From Aliihoeflea sp. 2WW (GTDB lineage: Bacteria; Pseudomonadota; Alphaproteobacteria; Rhizobiales; Rhizobiaceae), in the NCBI RefSeq assembly GCF_000497755.1, contig NZ_AYOD01000002.1:62001-126000 (forward strand): a stretch of 64,000 nucleotides of DNA, in the 5' to 3' direction. Under the pieces are notes generated by a model, which saw only the letters and a program-made list of their open reading frames with translations, did no database searches and was not told the origin of the DNA. Positions 8,798-19,321 of the stretch are shown here, one piece after another; positions within the stretch are counted from its first letter, which is position 1; each line of letters starts with the position of its first letter. A program made the position numbers and the translations under genes.

Positions 8798-9619
8798 TCA
8801 ACCGCGCGCGGACATGTCGATCTGGCGCGCGCGTTTTCCGCGGAAATAGGATTGCACCCACGGCTCGTCGTAGTTCATCAATTCTTCGACGGTCCCGTCG
8901 ACCATCACCTGCTTGTTGCCAAGAATGGCGATGCGGTCGCAGACCGAAAACAGGCTGTCGAGGTCGTGCGTGACCATGTAGACAGTCAGCCCCATCGTGT
9001 TGCGCAGCTTGTCGACCAGTTCGTCGAAATCGGCCGCGCCGATCGGATCTAGGCCGGACGTCGGCTCGTCGAGAAAGACGATGTCGGGATCGAGCGCGAG
9101 CGCCCGCGCCAATGCGGCACGCTTGATCATGCCGCCCGAAAGCTCGGAGGGAAACTTGTCGGCAGCGTCGGGCTTCAGGCCGACCAGTTCGAGCTTCAGC
9201 ATCGCCAGCTCGTCCATCAGGCGCTTCGGCAGGTCGAGATATTCGCGCATCGGGACCTGAATGTTCTCCTTCACCGTCAGCGCCGAGAAAAGCGCGCCAT
9301 GCTGGAAAAGAACGCCGAGGCGCATGTCGATGGCGACGCGTTGCTGGTCCGTCACCTTGTCGATGTCGACGCCGAAGAGTTCGATCGTGCCGGCCTGCTT
9401 GCGATTGAGGCCGAGGACGGTGCGCAGAAGAACCGACTTGCCGGCGCCCGATGGCCCGATGAAGCCCAGGATTTCGCCGCGATAGACGTCGAGCGACAGG
9501 TTTTCCAGAACGGTGGTCCGACCGAACGAAACCGTCACGTCGCGCGCGCTCAGCACCACGTCCCGCCCGGTGGCGGGATGGAGATGGACCGGAGCGGTCT
9601 GGATCGTCGCTTCGCTCAT
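8798..9619 (-). CDS. mlaF: Mla-type ABC transporter ATP-binding protein
   Basis: ATPase of the MlaFED-type lipid transporter at the inner-membrane cytoplasmic face. From MSEATIQTAPVHL it is 273 residues, with Walker A GPSGAGKS, Q-loop LFQHGALFSALTV, signature LSGGMIKRAALARAL, Walker B DIVFLDEPTSG and H-loop MVTHD. The SGGM signature and FQHGALF are typical of the Mla/Ttg2A branch. The ATG at 9619 lies 7 bp after the mlaE stop, so the genes are co-transcribed. Confidence 0.96.
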   Translation of the reverse strand: MSEATIQTAPVHLHPATGRDVVLSARDVTVSFGRTTVLENLSLDVYRGEILGFIGPSGAGKSVLLRTVLGLNRKQAGTIELFGVDIDKVTDQQRVAIDMRLGVLFQHGALFSALTVKENIQVPMREYLDLPKRLMDELAMLKLELVGLKPDAADKFPSELSGGMIKRAALARALALDPDIVFLDEPTSGLDPIGAADFDELVDKLRNTMGLTVYMVTHDLDSLFSVCDRIAILGNKQVMVDGTVEELMNYDEPWVQSYFRGKRARQIDMSARG

Positions 9620-9626
9620 TGCGGCC

Positions 9627-10850
9627 TCAGAAGTTGATCGCGGCGTAGAAGATGGCGAACAGGCCATCCAGCACGATGACGACGAAGATCGACTTCACGA
9701 CCGAGGTCGTGACCTGCCGTCCCAGCGATTCGGCGCTTCCGCCAACTTTCATCCCCTCGACGGACCCGATGATGCCGATGATCAGCGCCATGAAGGGTGC
9801 CTTGATCAGGCCGGCCATGATCGTGCCGATGTCGATCGACGCGCGCATGCGGTCGAGAAACGCATCCGGCGTGATGCCTGAATAGACCCAGGTGACCGTC
9901 ATCGCGCCGCCGATGGCCGCGAAATTGGCGAGTACCGTCAGACAGGGAAGCGCGATCACCAGCGCGACCAGTCGCGGAAAGACGAGGACGCCGACCGGAT
10001 TGAGACCGATGACCGTCAGCGCATCGACCTCCTCGCGCATCTTCATCGAGCCGATTTCGGCCGTGATGGCGCTGCCGGAGCGACCGGCGACCATGATCGC
10101 GGTCAACAGCACGCCCATCTCGCGCAAGACGAGAATGCCGACGAGATCGACGACGAAGATCTCGGCGCCGAAATAGCGAAGCTGGAACGCGCCCTGCTGG
10201 GCGACGATGGCGCCGACGATGAAGGACATCAGGACGACGACGGGGATGGCGCCGACGCCCATCCGGTCGATCTGGTTAAAGATCGCGGCGAGGTTCACCG
10301 AATGGCCGCGTCCGAGTTTCAACTGGCCGCCGCGGATGGTGGCGCCCAGGATGTGCATCGACGCGAGGAAATCGCCGCGAAGGCTGTACATCGCCTTTCC
10401 CAGCCCCTCGATGGGGCGCAGGAAGATCGAGGTACGGTCGTTGGCGCGGGGTTCGACCGGCTTGCGCAGAGCTTCGCCGACAGCATCGAACAGGATGCCG
10501 AGCGACTCGGTCTGGCCGGACATGGCGACCTCGGCCCCGCGGCTGCGATGGGCATGCGCCAGGCGCTCGATCAGCCAGGCGCCGGCGGTGTCCATGCGGC
10601 CGACGCGCGACACGTCGATCGAAAGACGCTGCGCCGAACGCCGATCTTCCAGTTCGCGCATCTGCTCGTCGACGGCGGCGACGGTCTGCGTGTCCCAGTC
10701 GCCGGAGAGCATCGCGACAAGCCGACCGCCCTCGTCCCGCCACTCGACGGAGGGGCGCGTCAGATTGCTTTCGGCCGAAGCCTGACTTGCTTCCGATCCA
10801 CGTTTCCTGAACATGGCGGAAGTCTTACTCACGATTTTCTCGGCTGTCAC
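9627..10850 (-). CDS. mlaE: MlaE-family permease with N-terminal STAS domain
   Basis: Membrane subunit of the lipid ABC transporter. The N-terminal about 130 residues look like a STAS domain (RLSIDVSRVGRMDTAGAWLIERL). The MlaE permease domain follows, with GAIVAQQGAFQLRYFGAE, LREMGVLLTAIMVAGRSGSAITAEIGSMK and a C-terminal EGMKVGGSAESLGR. In E. coli the STAS protein MlaB is separate, so this is the fused form common in alphaproteobacteria. The longest supported start is a GTG at 10850; an ATG at 10814 is an alternative and neither has a strong ribosome-binding site. First gene of the operon, divergent from the dipeptide epimerase. Confidence 0.93.
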   Translation of the reverse strand: MTAEKIVSKTSAMFRKRGSEASQASAESNLTRPSVEWRDEGGRLVAMLSGDWDTQTVAAVDEQMRELEDRRSAQRLSIDVSRVGRMDTAGAWLIERLAHAHRSRGAEVAMSGQTESLGILFDAVGEALRKPVEPRANDRTSIFLRPIEGLGKAMYSLRGDFLASMHILGATIRGGQLKLGRGHSVNLAAIFNQIDRMGVGAIPVVVLMSFIVGAIVAQQGAFQLRYFGAEIFVVDLVGILVLREMGVLLTAIMVAGRSGSAITAEIGSMKMREEVDALTVIGLNPVGVLVFPRLVALVIALPCLTVLANFAAIGGAMTVTWVYSGITPDAFLDRMRASIDIGTIMAGLIKAPFMALIIGIIGSVEGMKVGGSAESLGRQVTTSVVKSIFVVIVLDGLFAIFYAAINF

Positions 10851-10891
10851 TTTGTCAACCGGGACGCGATTTCAGCACTGGAGAATTCCTC

Positions 10892-11875
10892 ATGCGGCGT
10901 GACATTTCTGCCGAGATAGAACGGTTCCCGATCGCCGGGAGTTTCAGGATTTCAAGGGGTTCGAAGACCGAGGCGGAAGTCGTCACCTGTACGATCACCG
11001 AAGGACAGAACACCGGGCGCGGTGAATGCGTTCCCTATTCACGATATGGTGAAAGTCTCGATCAGGTTCGTGGCGCGATCGAATCGGTCATGCCGGCGAT
11101 ACGCGATGGGGCGGACCGGACCGCCATGATCGGTCTCTTGCCGGCCGGCGCAGCGCGCAATGCGGTCGACTGCGCGCTCTGGGACCTCGAATCGAAGATC
11201 GGCGGCCGACGCGCGCATTCGGACGTCTGCGCCATGCCGCCCCGTCCCCTGACCACCGCCATGACGATCTCGCTTGGAACACCGGACGAGATGGCGGCGC
11301 AGGCGCGCTCCAACGCGTTCCGACCCTTGCTCAAGGTCAAGGTCGGGACGGAGGACGACCGCGCGCGCATCCATGCGGTTGCGAGTTCCGCCCCGAACAG
11401 CCGGATCATCCTCGACGCCAATGAGGGCTGGACGCCGGAAAACATCCGCGAGCACATGCTCGTGGCGGCGGAGTTCAAGGTCTCGCTCATCGAGCAGCCG
11501 CTGCCGCAGGGCAAGGACGAGATCCTGCGCTCGATCCCTCACCCGGTGCCGATCTGCGCCGATGAGAGCGTCCACGGACCCGACGACCTTGAACAGCTTC
11601 TCGGGCTTTACGATGCCGTCAACATCAAGCTCGACAAGACCGGCGGGCTGACGTCTGCGATCATCCTGCGCGACCGCGCACGCTCGCTCGGCTTCGGCGT
11701 CATGGTGGGCTGCATGGTGGGAACGTCGCTGGCGATGGCGCCTGCGGTGCTGCTGGCGCAGGATGCCGATTACGTCGACCTCGACGGACCGCTTCTGCTT
11801 GCCAAAGACCGCGCGCCGGCCCTTGCCTATACGGGCTCGCTCGTCTCGCCTCCCGATCCGGCGCTCTGGGGCTAG
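10892..11875 (+). CDS. enolase-superfamily dipeptide epimerase / DgcA-like racemase
   Basis: Member of the mandelate-racemase/enolase superfamily, L-Ala-D/L-Glu epimerase group (YcjG/YkfB); related proteins act as N-acetyl-D-glutamate racemase (DgcA). The 327 residues contain the barrel lysines in LLKVKVG, Mg2+ ligands in ILDANEGW, LIEQPLP and CADESVH, and the second catalytic lysine in NIKLDKTGG. GGAG about nine bases upstream supports the ATG. The likely role is epimerising murein dipeptides during cell-wall recycling. No dgcN-like (DUF1611) gene is beside it, which makes the DgcA role less certain. It ends one base before the convergent phosphoesterase gene. Confidence 0.88.
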   Translation: MRRDISAEIERFPIAGSFRISRGSKTEAEVVTCTITEGQNTGRGECVPYSRYGESLDQVRGAIESVMPAIRDGADRTAMIGLLPAGAARNAVDCALWDLESKIGGRRAHSDVCAMPPRPLTTAMTISLGTPDEMAAQARSNAFRPLLKVKVGTEDDRARIHAVASSAPNSRIILDANEGWTPENIREHMLVAAEFKVSLIEQPLPQGKDEILRSIPHPVPICADESVHGPDDLEQLLGLYDAVNIKLDKTGGLTSAIILRDRARSLGFGVMVGCMVGTSLAMAPAVLLAQDADYVDLDGPLLLAKDRAPALAYTGSLVSPPDPALWG

Positions 11876-11876
11876 G

Positions 11877-12686
11877 TCACGCGGCTTTCGCCACAGCCGC
11901 GCCGACATCGACGGGGACGAGGACCGGCGCTGCGATCTCGCCGGCCCTTGCCCAGTGGATGATCTCGAACGTGCCGTCGAAATGCTCGGCGACAGCCGTG
12001 CAGCTTTCGACCCAGTCGCCGGTGTTGACGTAGCGCACGCCGCCCACCTCCTCGATCACCGCATGGTGGATGTGGCCGCAGATCACGCCGTCCACGCCCG
12101 AACGCCGCGCCTCCTCGGCGAGCACTTCCTGAAAGGCACTGATGAAGTTCACCGCCTTCTTGACCTTCAGCTTCGCCCAGGACGAGAAGGACCAGTAGGG
12201 CAGGTTCGCCAGGCGCCGCAGGCGGGCAATGATGCGGCCGACGACGATGGCAGCGTCGTAGGCCTTGTCGCCGAGAGTGGCGAGCCAGCGATAGTTGTGG
12301 ACGACGGCATCGAACTGGTCGCCGTGGATGACCAGATAACGCCGCCCGTCCGCGGCCTCGTGGATCGCGCGATCGGCAACGACGATGCCGCCGAAATGCG
12401 TTCCCTGGAAATTGCGCAGGAACTCGTCGTGATTGCCGGCGATGTAGGTGATGCGGCAGCCCTTTCGGGCCTGGCGCAGAAGCTTCTGGACGACGTCGTT
12501 ATGCGCCTGCGGCCAATGCCAGGAGCGCTTCAGGCGCCAACCATCGACGATGTCGCCCACGAGGTAGATTCGGCCCGCCTCGTGATGGCGCAGAAAGTCG
12601 ATCAGGTAGTCGGCCTTGGCGGGCTTCGACCCCAGATGCACGTCGGAGATGAAGAGCGTGCGGAAGCGGCGCGGCGTGGCGGTCAT
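11877..12686 (-). CDS. metallophosphoesterase, UDP-2,3-diacylglucosamine diphosphatase (LpxH)-like
   Basis: Calcineurin-like phosphoesterase of 269 residues with all dimetal motifs: ISDVHLGS, VGDIVDGW, IAGNHDE, VIHGDQFD and GHIHHAVI. The arrangement matches proteins annotated as UDP-2,3-diacylglucosamine diphosphatase, which make lipid X for lipid A. Alphaproteobacteria often use LpxI instead, so the lipid A role is an inference and another phosphoesterase substrate is possible. GAGGGCAATTC before the ATG supports the start. Divergent from the malic enzyme gene. Confidence 0.8.
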   Translation of the reverse strand: MTATPRRFRTLFISDVHLGSKPAKADYLIDFLRHHEAGRIYLVGDIVDGWRLKRSWHWPQAHNDVVQKLLRQARKGCRITYIAGNHDEFLRNFQGTHFGGIVVADRAIHEAADGRRYLVIHGDQFDAVVHNYRWLATLGDKAYDAAIVVGRIIARLRRLANLPYWSFSSWAKLKVKKAVNFISAFQEVLAEEARRSGVDGVICGHIHHAVIEEVGGVRYVNTGDWVESCTAVAEHFDGTFEIIHWARAGEIAAPVLVPVDVGAAVAKAA

Positions 12687-12872
12687 GAATTGCCCTCGTC
12701 ATTGCGTCTTCCGCTCTATGGCGTGAGTCAGATCACAGCCATATGACGGTTGTCTTTCGAGGGTGGCTGGCGATAGGTTGGCGCCGATTTCGGCATGGCG
12801 GCAGCGAACGATTTGCGACGGCCGCGCGGGCTATCGAAAAACGAAAAGAAGACGAGCAAGGATGGGCGAGCC

Positions 12873-15191
12873 ATGATTGATGTCGAGACGACGAAAGCAC
12901 CGCCGGCGGACCTCGACGAGGCGGCGCTTTTCTACCATCGCTACCCGGCGCCCGGTAAGCTCGAAATCCAGGCGACGAAACCGCTCGGCAACCAGCGCGA
13001 CCTCGCGCTCGCCTATTCGCCCGGCGTCGCCGCGCCCTGCCTTGCCATCCACGAAAACCCGGCGCTCGCCGCCGACTACACAGCCCGCTCGAACCTCGTC
13101 GCCGTCATCTCCAACGGATCGGCCGTGCTCGGGCTCGGCAATATCGGGCCGCTGGCCTCCAAGCCGGTGATGGAGGGCAAGGCGGTTCTGTTCAAGAAGT
13201 TCGCCGGGATCGACGTCTTCGACATCGAGATCGACGCGCCCGAGATCGCGCGCATGGTGGAGACCGTCTCCGCGCTCGAGCCGACCTTCGGCGGCATCAA
13301 TCTCGAGGACATCAAGGCACCTGAATGCTTTGAGGTCGAGGAGCAGTTGAAGGCGCGGATGAAGATCCCCGTCTTTCACGACGACCAGCACGGCACGGCC
13401 ATCATCGTCGCCGCCGCCGTCCTCAACGCGCTCGAACTTGCCGGCAAGGCCATCGGCGAGGTGAAGATCGTCACCTCCGGCGCTGGCGCGGCGGCGCTCG
13501 CCTGCCTCAACCTGCTCGTCGAGCTCGGCGCCAGCCGCGACAACATCTGGATCACCGACCGGCACGGCGTCGCCTACAAGGGCCGCGTCGAGGAGATGGA
13601 CCGCTGGAAGGAGCCTTATCTCAAGGACACCAATGCGCGTACGCTCGCCGACGTCATCGGCGGTGCGGACGTCTTCCTCGGCCTTTCGGCCGCCGGTGTC
13701 CTCAAGCCCGAACTCCTGGCGGATATGGCCGAGCGGCCGCTGATCCTGGCGCTCGCCAATCCGACGCCGGAAATCATGCCGGAACTCGCCCGCGCGGCGC
13801 GTCCCGACGCGATGATCTGCACCGGGCGCTCGGATTTTCCGAACCAGGTCAACAACGTCCTCTGCTTCCCCTACATCTTCCGCGGCGCGCTCGATGTCGG
13901 CGCCACGGCGATCAACGAGCCGATGAAAATGGCCGCCGTGCGCGCCATCGCAGCGCTCGCCCGCGAGGAACCGTCAGATGTCGCCGCGCGCGCCTATTCG
14001 GGCGAGACGCCGATCTTCGGCCCCGACTTCCTCATCCCCTCGCCCTTCGATCCCCGCCTCATCCTGCGCATCGCGCCGGCCGTCGCGCGCGCAGCGATGG
14101 AAACCGGGGTCGCGACGCGTCCGATCGAGGACATGGGCGTCTATGTCGATCGGCTGACGCGTTTCGTCTTCCGTTCCGGCCTCGTGATGAAGCCGGTCTT
14201 CGCCGCGGCTCGGAACGCGACGACGAACCGCGTCATCTATTCGGACGGCGAGGACGAGCGCGTCCTGCGCGCCGCGCAGGTCGTGCTGGAGGAAAAGATC
14301 GCCCGGCCGATCCTGATCGGCCGTCCAGCCGTCATCGAGACGCGGCTGGTGCGCTACGGCCTCAAGATCAGGCCCCAGACGGACTTCGAGATCATCAATC
14401 CGGAAGACGATCCGCGCTACCGCGACTATGTCGATCTTCTGATCCGGCTTGGCGGCCGCCGCGGCGTGACCACCGAAGCCGCGCGGACGATGGTACGCAC
14501 CAACAACACGGTCATCGCCGCGCTTGCCATGATGCGCGGTGAGGCGGATGCGATGATCTGCGGGCTCGAGGGACGCTTCGAGCGCCATCTTCGCAACGTC
14601 GAACTGATCATCGGCAGACGGCCGGAGGTCGCAGACCTTTCGGCGCTGTCGATGCTGATCTCGCAGCGCGGCGTGACCTTCTTTACCGACACCTATGTGA
14701 CCGTCGACCCCTGCGCCGACGACATCGCAGAAATGACGATGCTCGCCGCAACGGAGATTCGTCGCTTCGGCATCGAGCCCAAGGCTGCGCTTCTTTCCCA
14801 TTCCAATTTCGGCTCGCGCGATTCGGCGAGCGCTCTCAAGATGCGCCAGGCTGCCGAAATCCTTCACCGGCTTGCGCCCGACCTCATCGCCGACGGCGAA
14901 ATGCACGGCGATTCCGCACTGTCCGAACCATTGCGCAACCGCGTCTTTCCGCATTCGCGCCTGACCGGAGAGGCGAACCTCCTGGTCTTCCCGAACCTCG
15001 ATGCGGCGAACATCGCACTCAATACGATCAAGGCGATGACCGATTCGCTTCATGTCGGACCGATCCTGCTGGGAACGTCGCGGCCGGCTCATATCCTGAC
15101 GCCGTCCGTCACCTCGCGCGGCGTCGTCAACATGACGGCGCTGGCGGTCGTCGAGGCGAGCCAGACGGCCAGCGAGGCAACGGCGGATTAA
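12873..15191 (+). CDS. maeB: NADP-dependent malic enzyme with C-terminal phosphotransacetylase-like domain
   Basis: Oxidative decarboxylation of malate to pyruvate, linking the TCA cycle to pyruvate and NADPH. The 772-residue enzyme has the malic domain first ([24 protein letters not shown] at the metal/active site; an NAD(P)-binding [13 protein letters not shown]). From about residue 440 it has a PTA-like domain ([26 protein letters not shown]). The PTA part is a regulatory module in rhizobial DME/TME enzymes and has no known acetyltransferase activity. The start MIDVETTK is preferred over an upstream in-frame ATG at 12795, because known family members begin close to the [17 protein letters not shown] motif. 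Confidence 0.94.
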   Translation: MIDVETTKAPPADLDEAALFYHRYPAPGKLEIQATKPLGNQRDLALAYSPGVAAPCLAIHENPALAADYTARSNLVAVISNGSAVLGLGNIGPLASKPVMEGKAVLFKKFAGIDVFDIEIDAPEIARMVETVSALEPTFGGINLEDIKAPECFEVEEQLKARMKIPVFHDDQHGTAIIVAAAVLNALELAGKAIGEVKIVTSGAGAAALACLNLLVELGASRDNIWITDRHGVAYKGRVEEMDRWKEPYLKDTNARTLADVIGGADVFLGLSAAGVLKPELLADMAERPLILALANPTPEIMPELARAARPDAMICTGRSDFPNQVNNVLCFPYIFRGALDVGATAINEPMKMAAVRAIAALAREEPSDVAARAYSGETPIFGPDFLIPSPFDPRLILRIAPAVARAAMETGVATRPIEDMGVYVDRLTRFVFRSGLVMKPVFAAARNATTNRVIYSDGEDERVLRAAQVVLEEKIARPILIGRPAVIETRLVRYGLKIRPQTDFEIINPEDDPRYRDYVDLLIRLGGRRGVTTEAARTMVRTNNTVIAALAMMRGEADAMICGLEGRFERHLRNVELIIGRRPEVADLSALSMLISQRGVTFFTDTYVTVDPCADDIAEMTMLAATEIRRFGIEPKAALLSHSNFGSRDSASALKMRQAAEILHRLAPDLIADGEMHGDSALSEPLRNRVFPHSRLTGEANLLVFPNLDAANIALNTIKAMTDSLHVGPILLGTSRPAHILTPSVTSRGVVNMTALAVVEASQTASEATAD

Positions 15192-15214
15192 CCGCAGCGC
15201 GCTATGCGTCGGGC

Positions 15215-15568
15215 ATGATCCATGCGGTGAAATTGCGATTCGCGATGTCGGCGGCCTGCCTTGCAATGGCGTTCGCCGCGCAGCCGGCATTCGCCTGCCA
15301 ACGGGTTTCGCCGTCATTTCAGGATGCGAGTTGCAAGGGCCAGCCGTTGCGTACGCGTGCCATGATCTCGAACGGCAGCCTCGTCGTGATCGGCACGTCC
15401 ATGGCCGATGGCTACAAGCGGCCTGCCGTCGCCGCCGCGCCGGTCATCGAGGCCGAATTGCGCGACCTTGCCGACCAGCCGCCAGTCAGGGTCGTCGGGC
15501 CAAGCTTTCTTCCCGCCCCAGAAGCGGCAATAGATTTGCGAGCTCCGGGCCGGATTCCCGGCCGGTAA
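15215..15568 (+). CDS. small exported hypothetical protein, overlaps gltX 3' end
   Basis: A 117-residue frame starting [20 protein letters not shown] with a clear signal peptide and a likely cleavage after PAFA. The mature part has two cysteines (ACQR, ASCKG) and no recognised domain. Its last 83 bases are antisense to the end of gltX, so either the overlap is real or the true protein ends differently. It starts 24 bp after the malic enzyme stop and could be translated from that transcript. Evidence is the signal peptide and the position only. Confidence 0.45.
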   Translation: MIHAVKLRFAMSAACLAMAFAAQPAFACQRVSPSFQDASCKGQPLRTRAMISNGSLVVIGTSMADGYKRPAVAAAPVIEAELRDLADQPPVRVVGPSFLPAPEAAIDLRAPGRIPGR

Positions 15569-16859
15569 GTGCCAGCCGAAGCGGCATGAACAGCGCCCTG
15601 CCCTTGCGGCCCGTCACCTGCTTGACGCGGTCGGTCCAGATTTTCCACGTCATCTGGTCCCACGGCTCGACCGGCAGTTCGGCGAATGCCTGTCCCAAGA
15701 ATTCACGGTCTTCGTCCGCCGCCGCATAGGAAGGCCGGCCCTTCGGCGACAGGATCGCCCACCACTCTTTCGCCTGTTCGAATCTGTCGAGATTGCCACG
15801 CACGGCCAGCCAGAATGGCTCTGCCTTGTCGCTATCGATGCCGAGTTCGGCCAGCCGCGGCTTGGCCGTCGCAAAGGGCATGGCGTGCAGCACGTCGCGA
15901 TTGAGCCCGTCGAGATCGGCCGGATCGAACTTGGCCGCCGATTTCGACGTCGCGGCCGGGTCGAAACGGTCAGCGAGTTCGTCAAGCGAGTGAACGGCGG
16001 CGACATTCTCCGAGGTGCCGATCAGCACCGCCAGCGACGCGATCGCCAGCGGCTCGATGCCGGCTTCGCGAAGGCCCTTGATCGACAACGACCCGGTGCG
16101 CTTCGACAGCCCCTCGCCCGTGCTCGTGGTCAGGAGATTGTGGTGGCCGAAGCCGGGCGGCACGGCGCCCAGCGCCTTGAAGAGCGCGATCTGAGCGCCG
16201 GTGTTGGTGACGTGGTCGTCACCGCGGATGACGTGCGTCACGCCCATCTCGATGTCGTCGGCGACGGAGGGCAGCGTGTAGAGATAGGTGCCGTCCTCGC
16301 GCACCAACACCGGATCGGACATCGAAGCGAGATCGACCGTCTGCGGGCCGCGCACGACGTCGTCCCAGTGGACTTCGGTGCGATGCGGCGCGAACGGGTC
16401 GGCCTCGAAATTCGGCAGCAGGAAACGCCAGTGCGGCGTGCGGCCTTCTGCCTCGAGCGCGGCCTTCTCATCCGCCGTCAGCTTCAGCGCTTCGCGGCCA
16501 TAGACCGGCGGCAGGCGCCGCGTCAGGCGCAGCTTGCGCTTGCGCTCCAGCTCGTCCGCCGTCTCGTAGCAGGGATAGAGCAGGCCCTTCGCCTTCAACG
16601 TCTCGACGGCCGCGTCATAGGTCGCAAAGCGGGCCGACTGGTGCACAGTCACGTCGGGCTTGATGCCGAGCCAGAAGAGATCCTTCTGGATCTGGTCGGC
16701 ATATTCCTGCTTCGAGCGCGCCACGTCCGTGTCGTCGAACCGAAGGATGAACCGACCCTCGGCCTTTCGGGCGAAGAGCCAGTTGAACAGCGCCGTGCGC
16801 GCATTGCCGATATGGATATGGCCGGTCGGCGACGGCGCAAAGCGAACGGTAACGGTCAT
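15486..16859 (-). CDS. gltX: glutamyl-tRNA synthetase (second alphaproteobacterial type)
   Basis: Class I synthetase charging tRNA with glutamate. The 457 residues show [17 protein letters not shown] (HIGH motif) and [13 protein letters not shown] in place of KMSKS, followed by the anticodon-binding C-terminal half. Alphaproteobacteria normally carry two GltX copies, and the KRTGSLS form belongs to the shorter second copy. Either copy may also make Glu-tRNA-Gln for GatCAB; the sequence alone does not tell which. It is 7 bp downstream of the nadE stop on the same strand, so the two may share a transcript. Confidence 0.94.
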   Translation of the reverse strand: MTVTVRFAPSPTGHIHIGNARTALFNWLFARKAEGRFILRFDDTDVARSKQEYADQIQKDLFWLGIKPDVTVHQSARFATYDAAVETLKAKGLLYPCYETADELERKRKLRLTRRLPPVYGREALKLTADEKAALEAEGRTPHWRFLLPNFEADPFAPHRTEVHWDDVVRGPQTVDLASMSDPVLVREDGTYLYTLPSVADDIEMGVTHVIRGDDHVTNTGAQIALFKALGAVPPGFGHHNLLTTSTGEGLSKRTGSLSIKGLREAGIEPLAIASLAVLIGTSENVAAVHSLDELADRFDPAATSKSAAKFDPADLDGLNRDVLHAMPFATAKPRLAELGIDSDKAEPFWLAVRGNLDRFEQAKEWWAILSPKGRPSYAAADEDREFLGQAFAELPVEPWDQMTWKIWTDRVKQVTGRKGRALFMPLRLALTGRESGPELANLLPLLGREESLARRP

Positions 16860-16866
16860 TTCGTGC

Positions 16867-18546
16867 TCAGCTCCGGTCGCGAAAGCGGTTGGTGATCGGA
16901 TAGCGCCGGTCGCGCCCGAAATTCTTTTTCGTGATCTTCACGCCCGGCGCGGCCTGCCGCCGCTTGTATTCGGCAATGTACAGGAGATGCTCGACCCGGT
17001 GGACGAGTTCGCGGTCATGTCCTCGCGCCACGATCTCATCGACGCCCATCTCGTTCTCGACGAGGCATTCGAGAATGTCGTCGAGCACCGGATAGGGCGG
17101 CAGCGAATCCTGGTCGGTCTGATCGGGCCGAAGCTCGGCGGAGGGCGCCTTGTCGATGATGTTCTGGGGGATCACCTCGCCCGAGGGCCCGAGCGCGCCG
17201 GGCGGGACGGTGGTGTTGCGCCACGCCGACAGGCCGTAGACCTGCATCTTGTAGAGGTCCTTGATCGGATTGAAGCCGCCATTCATGTCGCCGTAAAGCG
17301 TCGCGTAGCCGACCGACATTTCCGACTTGTTGCCGGTGGTCACCACCATCGCGCCGAACTTGTTCGACACCGCCATCAGGATCACCCCGCGCGCGCGGCT
17401 CTGCAGGTTTTCCTCGGTGATCCCCTCTTCCGTGCCCTCGAAGAGCTGGCCGAGCGCATTGGAAAACCCTTCGACCGGCTCAGCGATGGCTACGATATCG
17501 TAGCGGCAGCCGAGCGCGCGGGCGCAGTCCTCGGCGTCCTTCAGCGAATCCTTCGACGTGTACCGGTAGGGCATCATGATGGTGCGGACGCGCTCCTCGC
17601 CGAGCGCATCGACGGCGAGCGCGGCGCAGATCGCCGAATCGATGCCGCCCGATAGGCCGAGCACCACGGTCTTGAAGCCGTTCTTGTTCACATAGTCGCG
17701 CAGGCCCAGCATGCAGGCGCGATAGTCCGCCTCCTGCGCCTCGGGCAGAATCGCGCGCGGACCTTCGGTGCAGGCCCACACATCGTCTTCGTCGCGCCGC
17801 CACGTCGTGACGGCCAGCGTTTCCTCGAAGGGGCTCATCTGGAAGGCGAGCGACTTGTCCGCGTTGATGGCGAAGGACGCGCCGTCGAAGATCAGCTCAT
17901 CCTGCCCGCCGAGCTGGTTGGCGTAGATCAGCGGCAGGCCGCTTTCGATCACCTCGCGGATCACGACCTGCTGGCGCACGTCGGATTTGCCTCGGTAGTA
18001 GGGCGAGCCGTTGGGCACCAGAAGCAATTCGGCGCCGGCTTCCGCCAGCGTCTCGCAAACGCCGAGTTCGCCCCAGATGTCCTCGCAGATCGGGATGCCG
18101 AGCCGCACGCCGCGGAAATTGACCGGCCCCGGCATGTCCGGCCCCGGCTGAAACACGCGCTTTTCGTCGAATTCGCCATAGTTCGGCAGGTCGAGCTTGT
18201 AGCGTTCGGCGACCACCTTGCCCTTGTCGGCGACGACGATCGCATTGTGCAGCCCGCTCTTGCGGGCGAGCGGCGTGCCGATGACGATGCCCGGCCCGCC
18301 GTCCGCCGTATCCGCGACGAGGTCGCCAACCGCCTTCTCGCAGGCGGCGACGAAAGCGCGCTTCAGGACGAGATCCTCCGGCGGATAGCCGGCGATGAAG
18401 AGTTCGGTGAAAAGGACGAGGTCCGCGCCCTGCCTCGCAGCATCGGCCCGCGCCTCGCGCGCCTTGGCGAGGTTGCCGGCAATGTCGCCGACTGTCGGGT
18501 TCAACTGCGCGATGGCGATGCGAAGGATGTCGGGCGTTTCACTCAT
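16867..18546 (-). CDS. nadE: glutamine-dependent NAD+ synthetase
   Basis: Amidates nicotinic acid adenine dinucleotide to NAD+ using glutamine. The N-terminal nitrilase-type glutaminase has the triad Glu48 (LFTELF), Lys117 ([14 protein letters not shown]) and Cys154 (IPICEDIWG). The C-terminal synthetase has the PP-loop SGGIDS at residues 298-303 and the later [18 protein letters not shown] segment. The 559-residue length is typical of the bacterial two-domain enzyme. It precedes gltX with a gap of 7 bp. Confidence 0.97.
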   Translation of the reverse strand: MSETPDILRIAIAQLNPTVGDIAGNLAKAREARADAARQGADLVLFTELFIAGYPPEDLVLKRAFVAACEKAVGDLVADTADGGPGIVIGTPLARKSGLHNAIVVADKGKVVAERYKLDLPNYGEFDEKRVFQPGPDMPGPVNFRGVRLGIPICEDIWGELGVCETLAEAGAELLLVPNGSPYYRGKSDVRQQVVIREVIESGLPLIYANQLGGQDELIFDGASFAINADKSLAFQMSPFEETLAVTTWRRDEDDVWACTEGPRAILPEAQEADYRACMLGLRDYVNKNGFKTVVLGLSGGIDSAICAALAVDALGEERVRTIMMPYRYTSKDSLKDAEDCARALGCRYDIVAIAEPVEGFSNALGQLFEGTEEGITEENLQSRARGVILMAVSNKFGAMVVTTGNKSEMSVGYATLYGDMNGGFNPIKDLYKMQVYGLSAWRNTTVPPGALGPSGEVIPQNIIDKAPSAELRPDQTDQDSLPPYPVLDDILECLVENEMGVDEIVARGHDRELVHRVEHLLYIAEYKRRQAAPGVKITKKNFGRDRRYPITNRFRDRS

Positions 18547-18581
18547 GCCGTTCGTCTAGCGCGGCCTTTGCACAGGCGCAA

Positions 18582-19172
18582 TCAGTAGCCGCCGAGTTCC
18601 CGGTCGCCCTTTTCGAGGATCAGCGGAATGATCAGATCTTCTTCGTCGTCGAGATGGCGGGCGAGCATGGCGACGAGTCGCGCATTCTGATCGGCATAGG
18701 CGTCAGCCGCATAGCGCTGGGCGTCTGCGTCTCCGGTCAGCGCCTGCAGAAAGGCGTTTGCCGTCTCCGCATTCATTTCCAGCGCGTCGTTGATCAGATG
18801 ATGATCGGCATCGAGGATGTCGAACCCGCGCTTCAGCCGTGTCTCGACGCGCGCGAAGATCGGAAAATAATGCTGGTCCTCGATATTGTGGTGGCCGTCG
18901 AGCTGGCCGAGGAAGAAATTCAGACGCGGCGCGAAGAACCGGGCGAATCCGGGCGCGTCGGTTCTGCCCTCGCGATAATCGGCGATCGAGCCCGTCAGTG
19001 TCCCACCCAGTTCGCGGAACATGTCGTGCCGCTGCAGCCACATCGACGCCATGCCGTGGACGTTGCGATGTCCGGTCCAGCTATCGCGCGGATATTTCTC
19101 GACGAGATAGCGCAGGTCCTCCGGCAACCCGGTACGGCTCTCGAGATTCGGCAGTTGGTCATTCTCGTCCAT
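18582..19172 (-). CDS. hemerythrin-domain protein
   Basis: A 196-residue helical bundle protein with a pattern of metal-ligand histidines and acids (GHRNVHGM, HHNIEDQHYF, ILDADHHLINDAL, ARHLDDEEDLIIP) fitting a non-heme di-iron hemerythrin-like fold. Such proteins sense or store oxygen/NO or help repair iron centres; the exact role here is unknown. The start MDENDQL is fixed by AAGGAG six bases before the ATG. It ends 35 bp before the nadE start on the same strand and might be co-transcribed with it. Confidence 0.88.
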   Translation of the reverse strand: MDENDQLPNLESRTGLPEDLRYLVEKYPRDSWTGHRNVHGMASMWLQRHDMFRELGGTLTGSIADYREGRTDAPGFARFFAPRLNFFLGQLDGHHNIEDQHYFPIFARVETRLKRGFDILDADHHLINDALEMNAETANAFLQALTGDADAQRYAADAYADQNARLVAMLARHLDDEEDLIIPLILEKGDRELGGY

Positions 19173-19321
19173 GATTCGCTCCTTGGTCGCGCAGATAGGC
19201 ATGGTGGGCCTCTTGCGCCAAGAGAGACGGATTGTTCAGTCGCCGTCAGCGAAAAGCTCGCAATGGCAAATGACAGTTCCTATTTGGCGAAGGCTTCCCG
19301 AACCGGAGAAGGAACTCCTCC

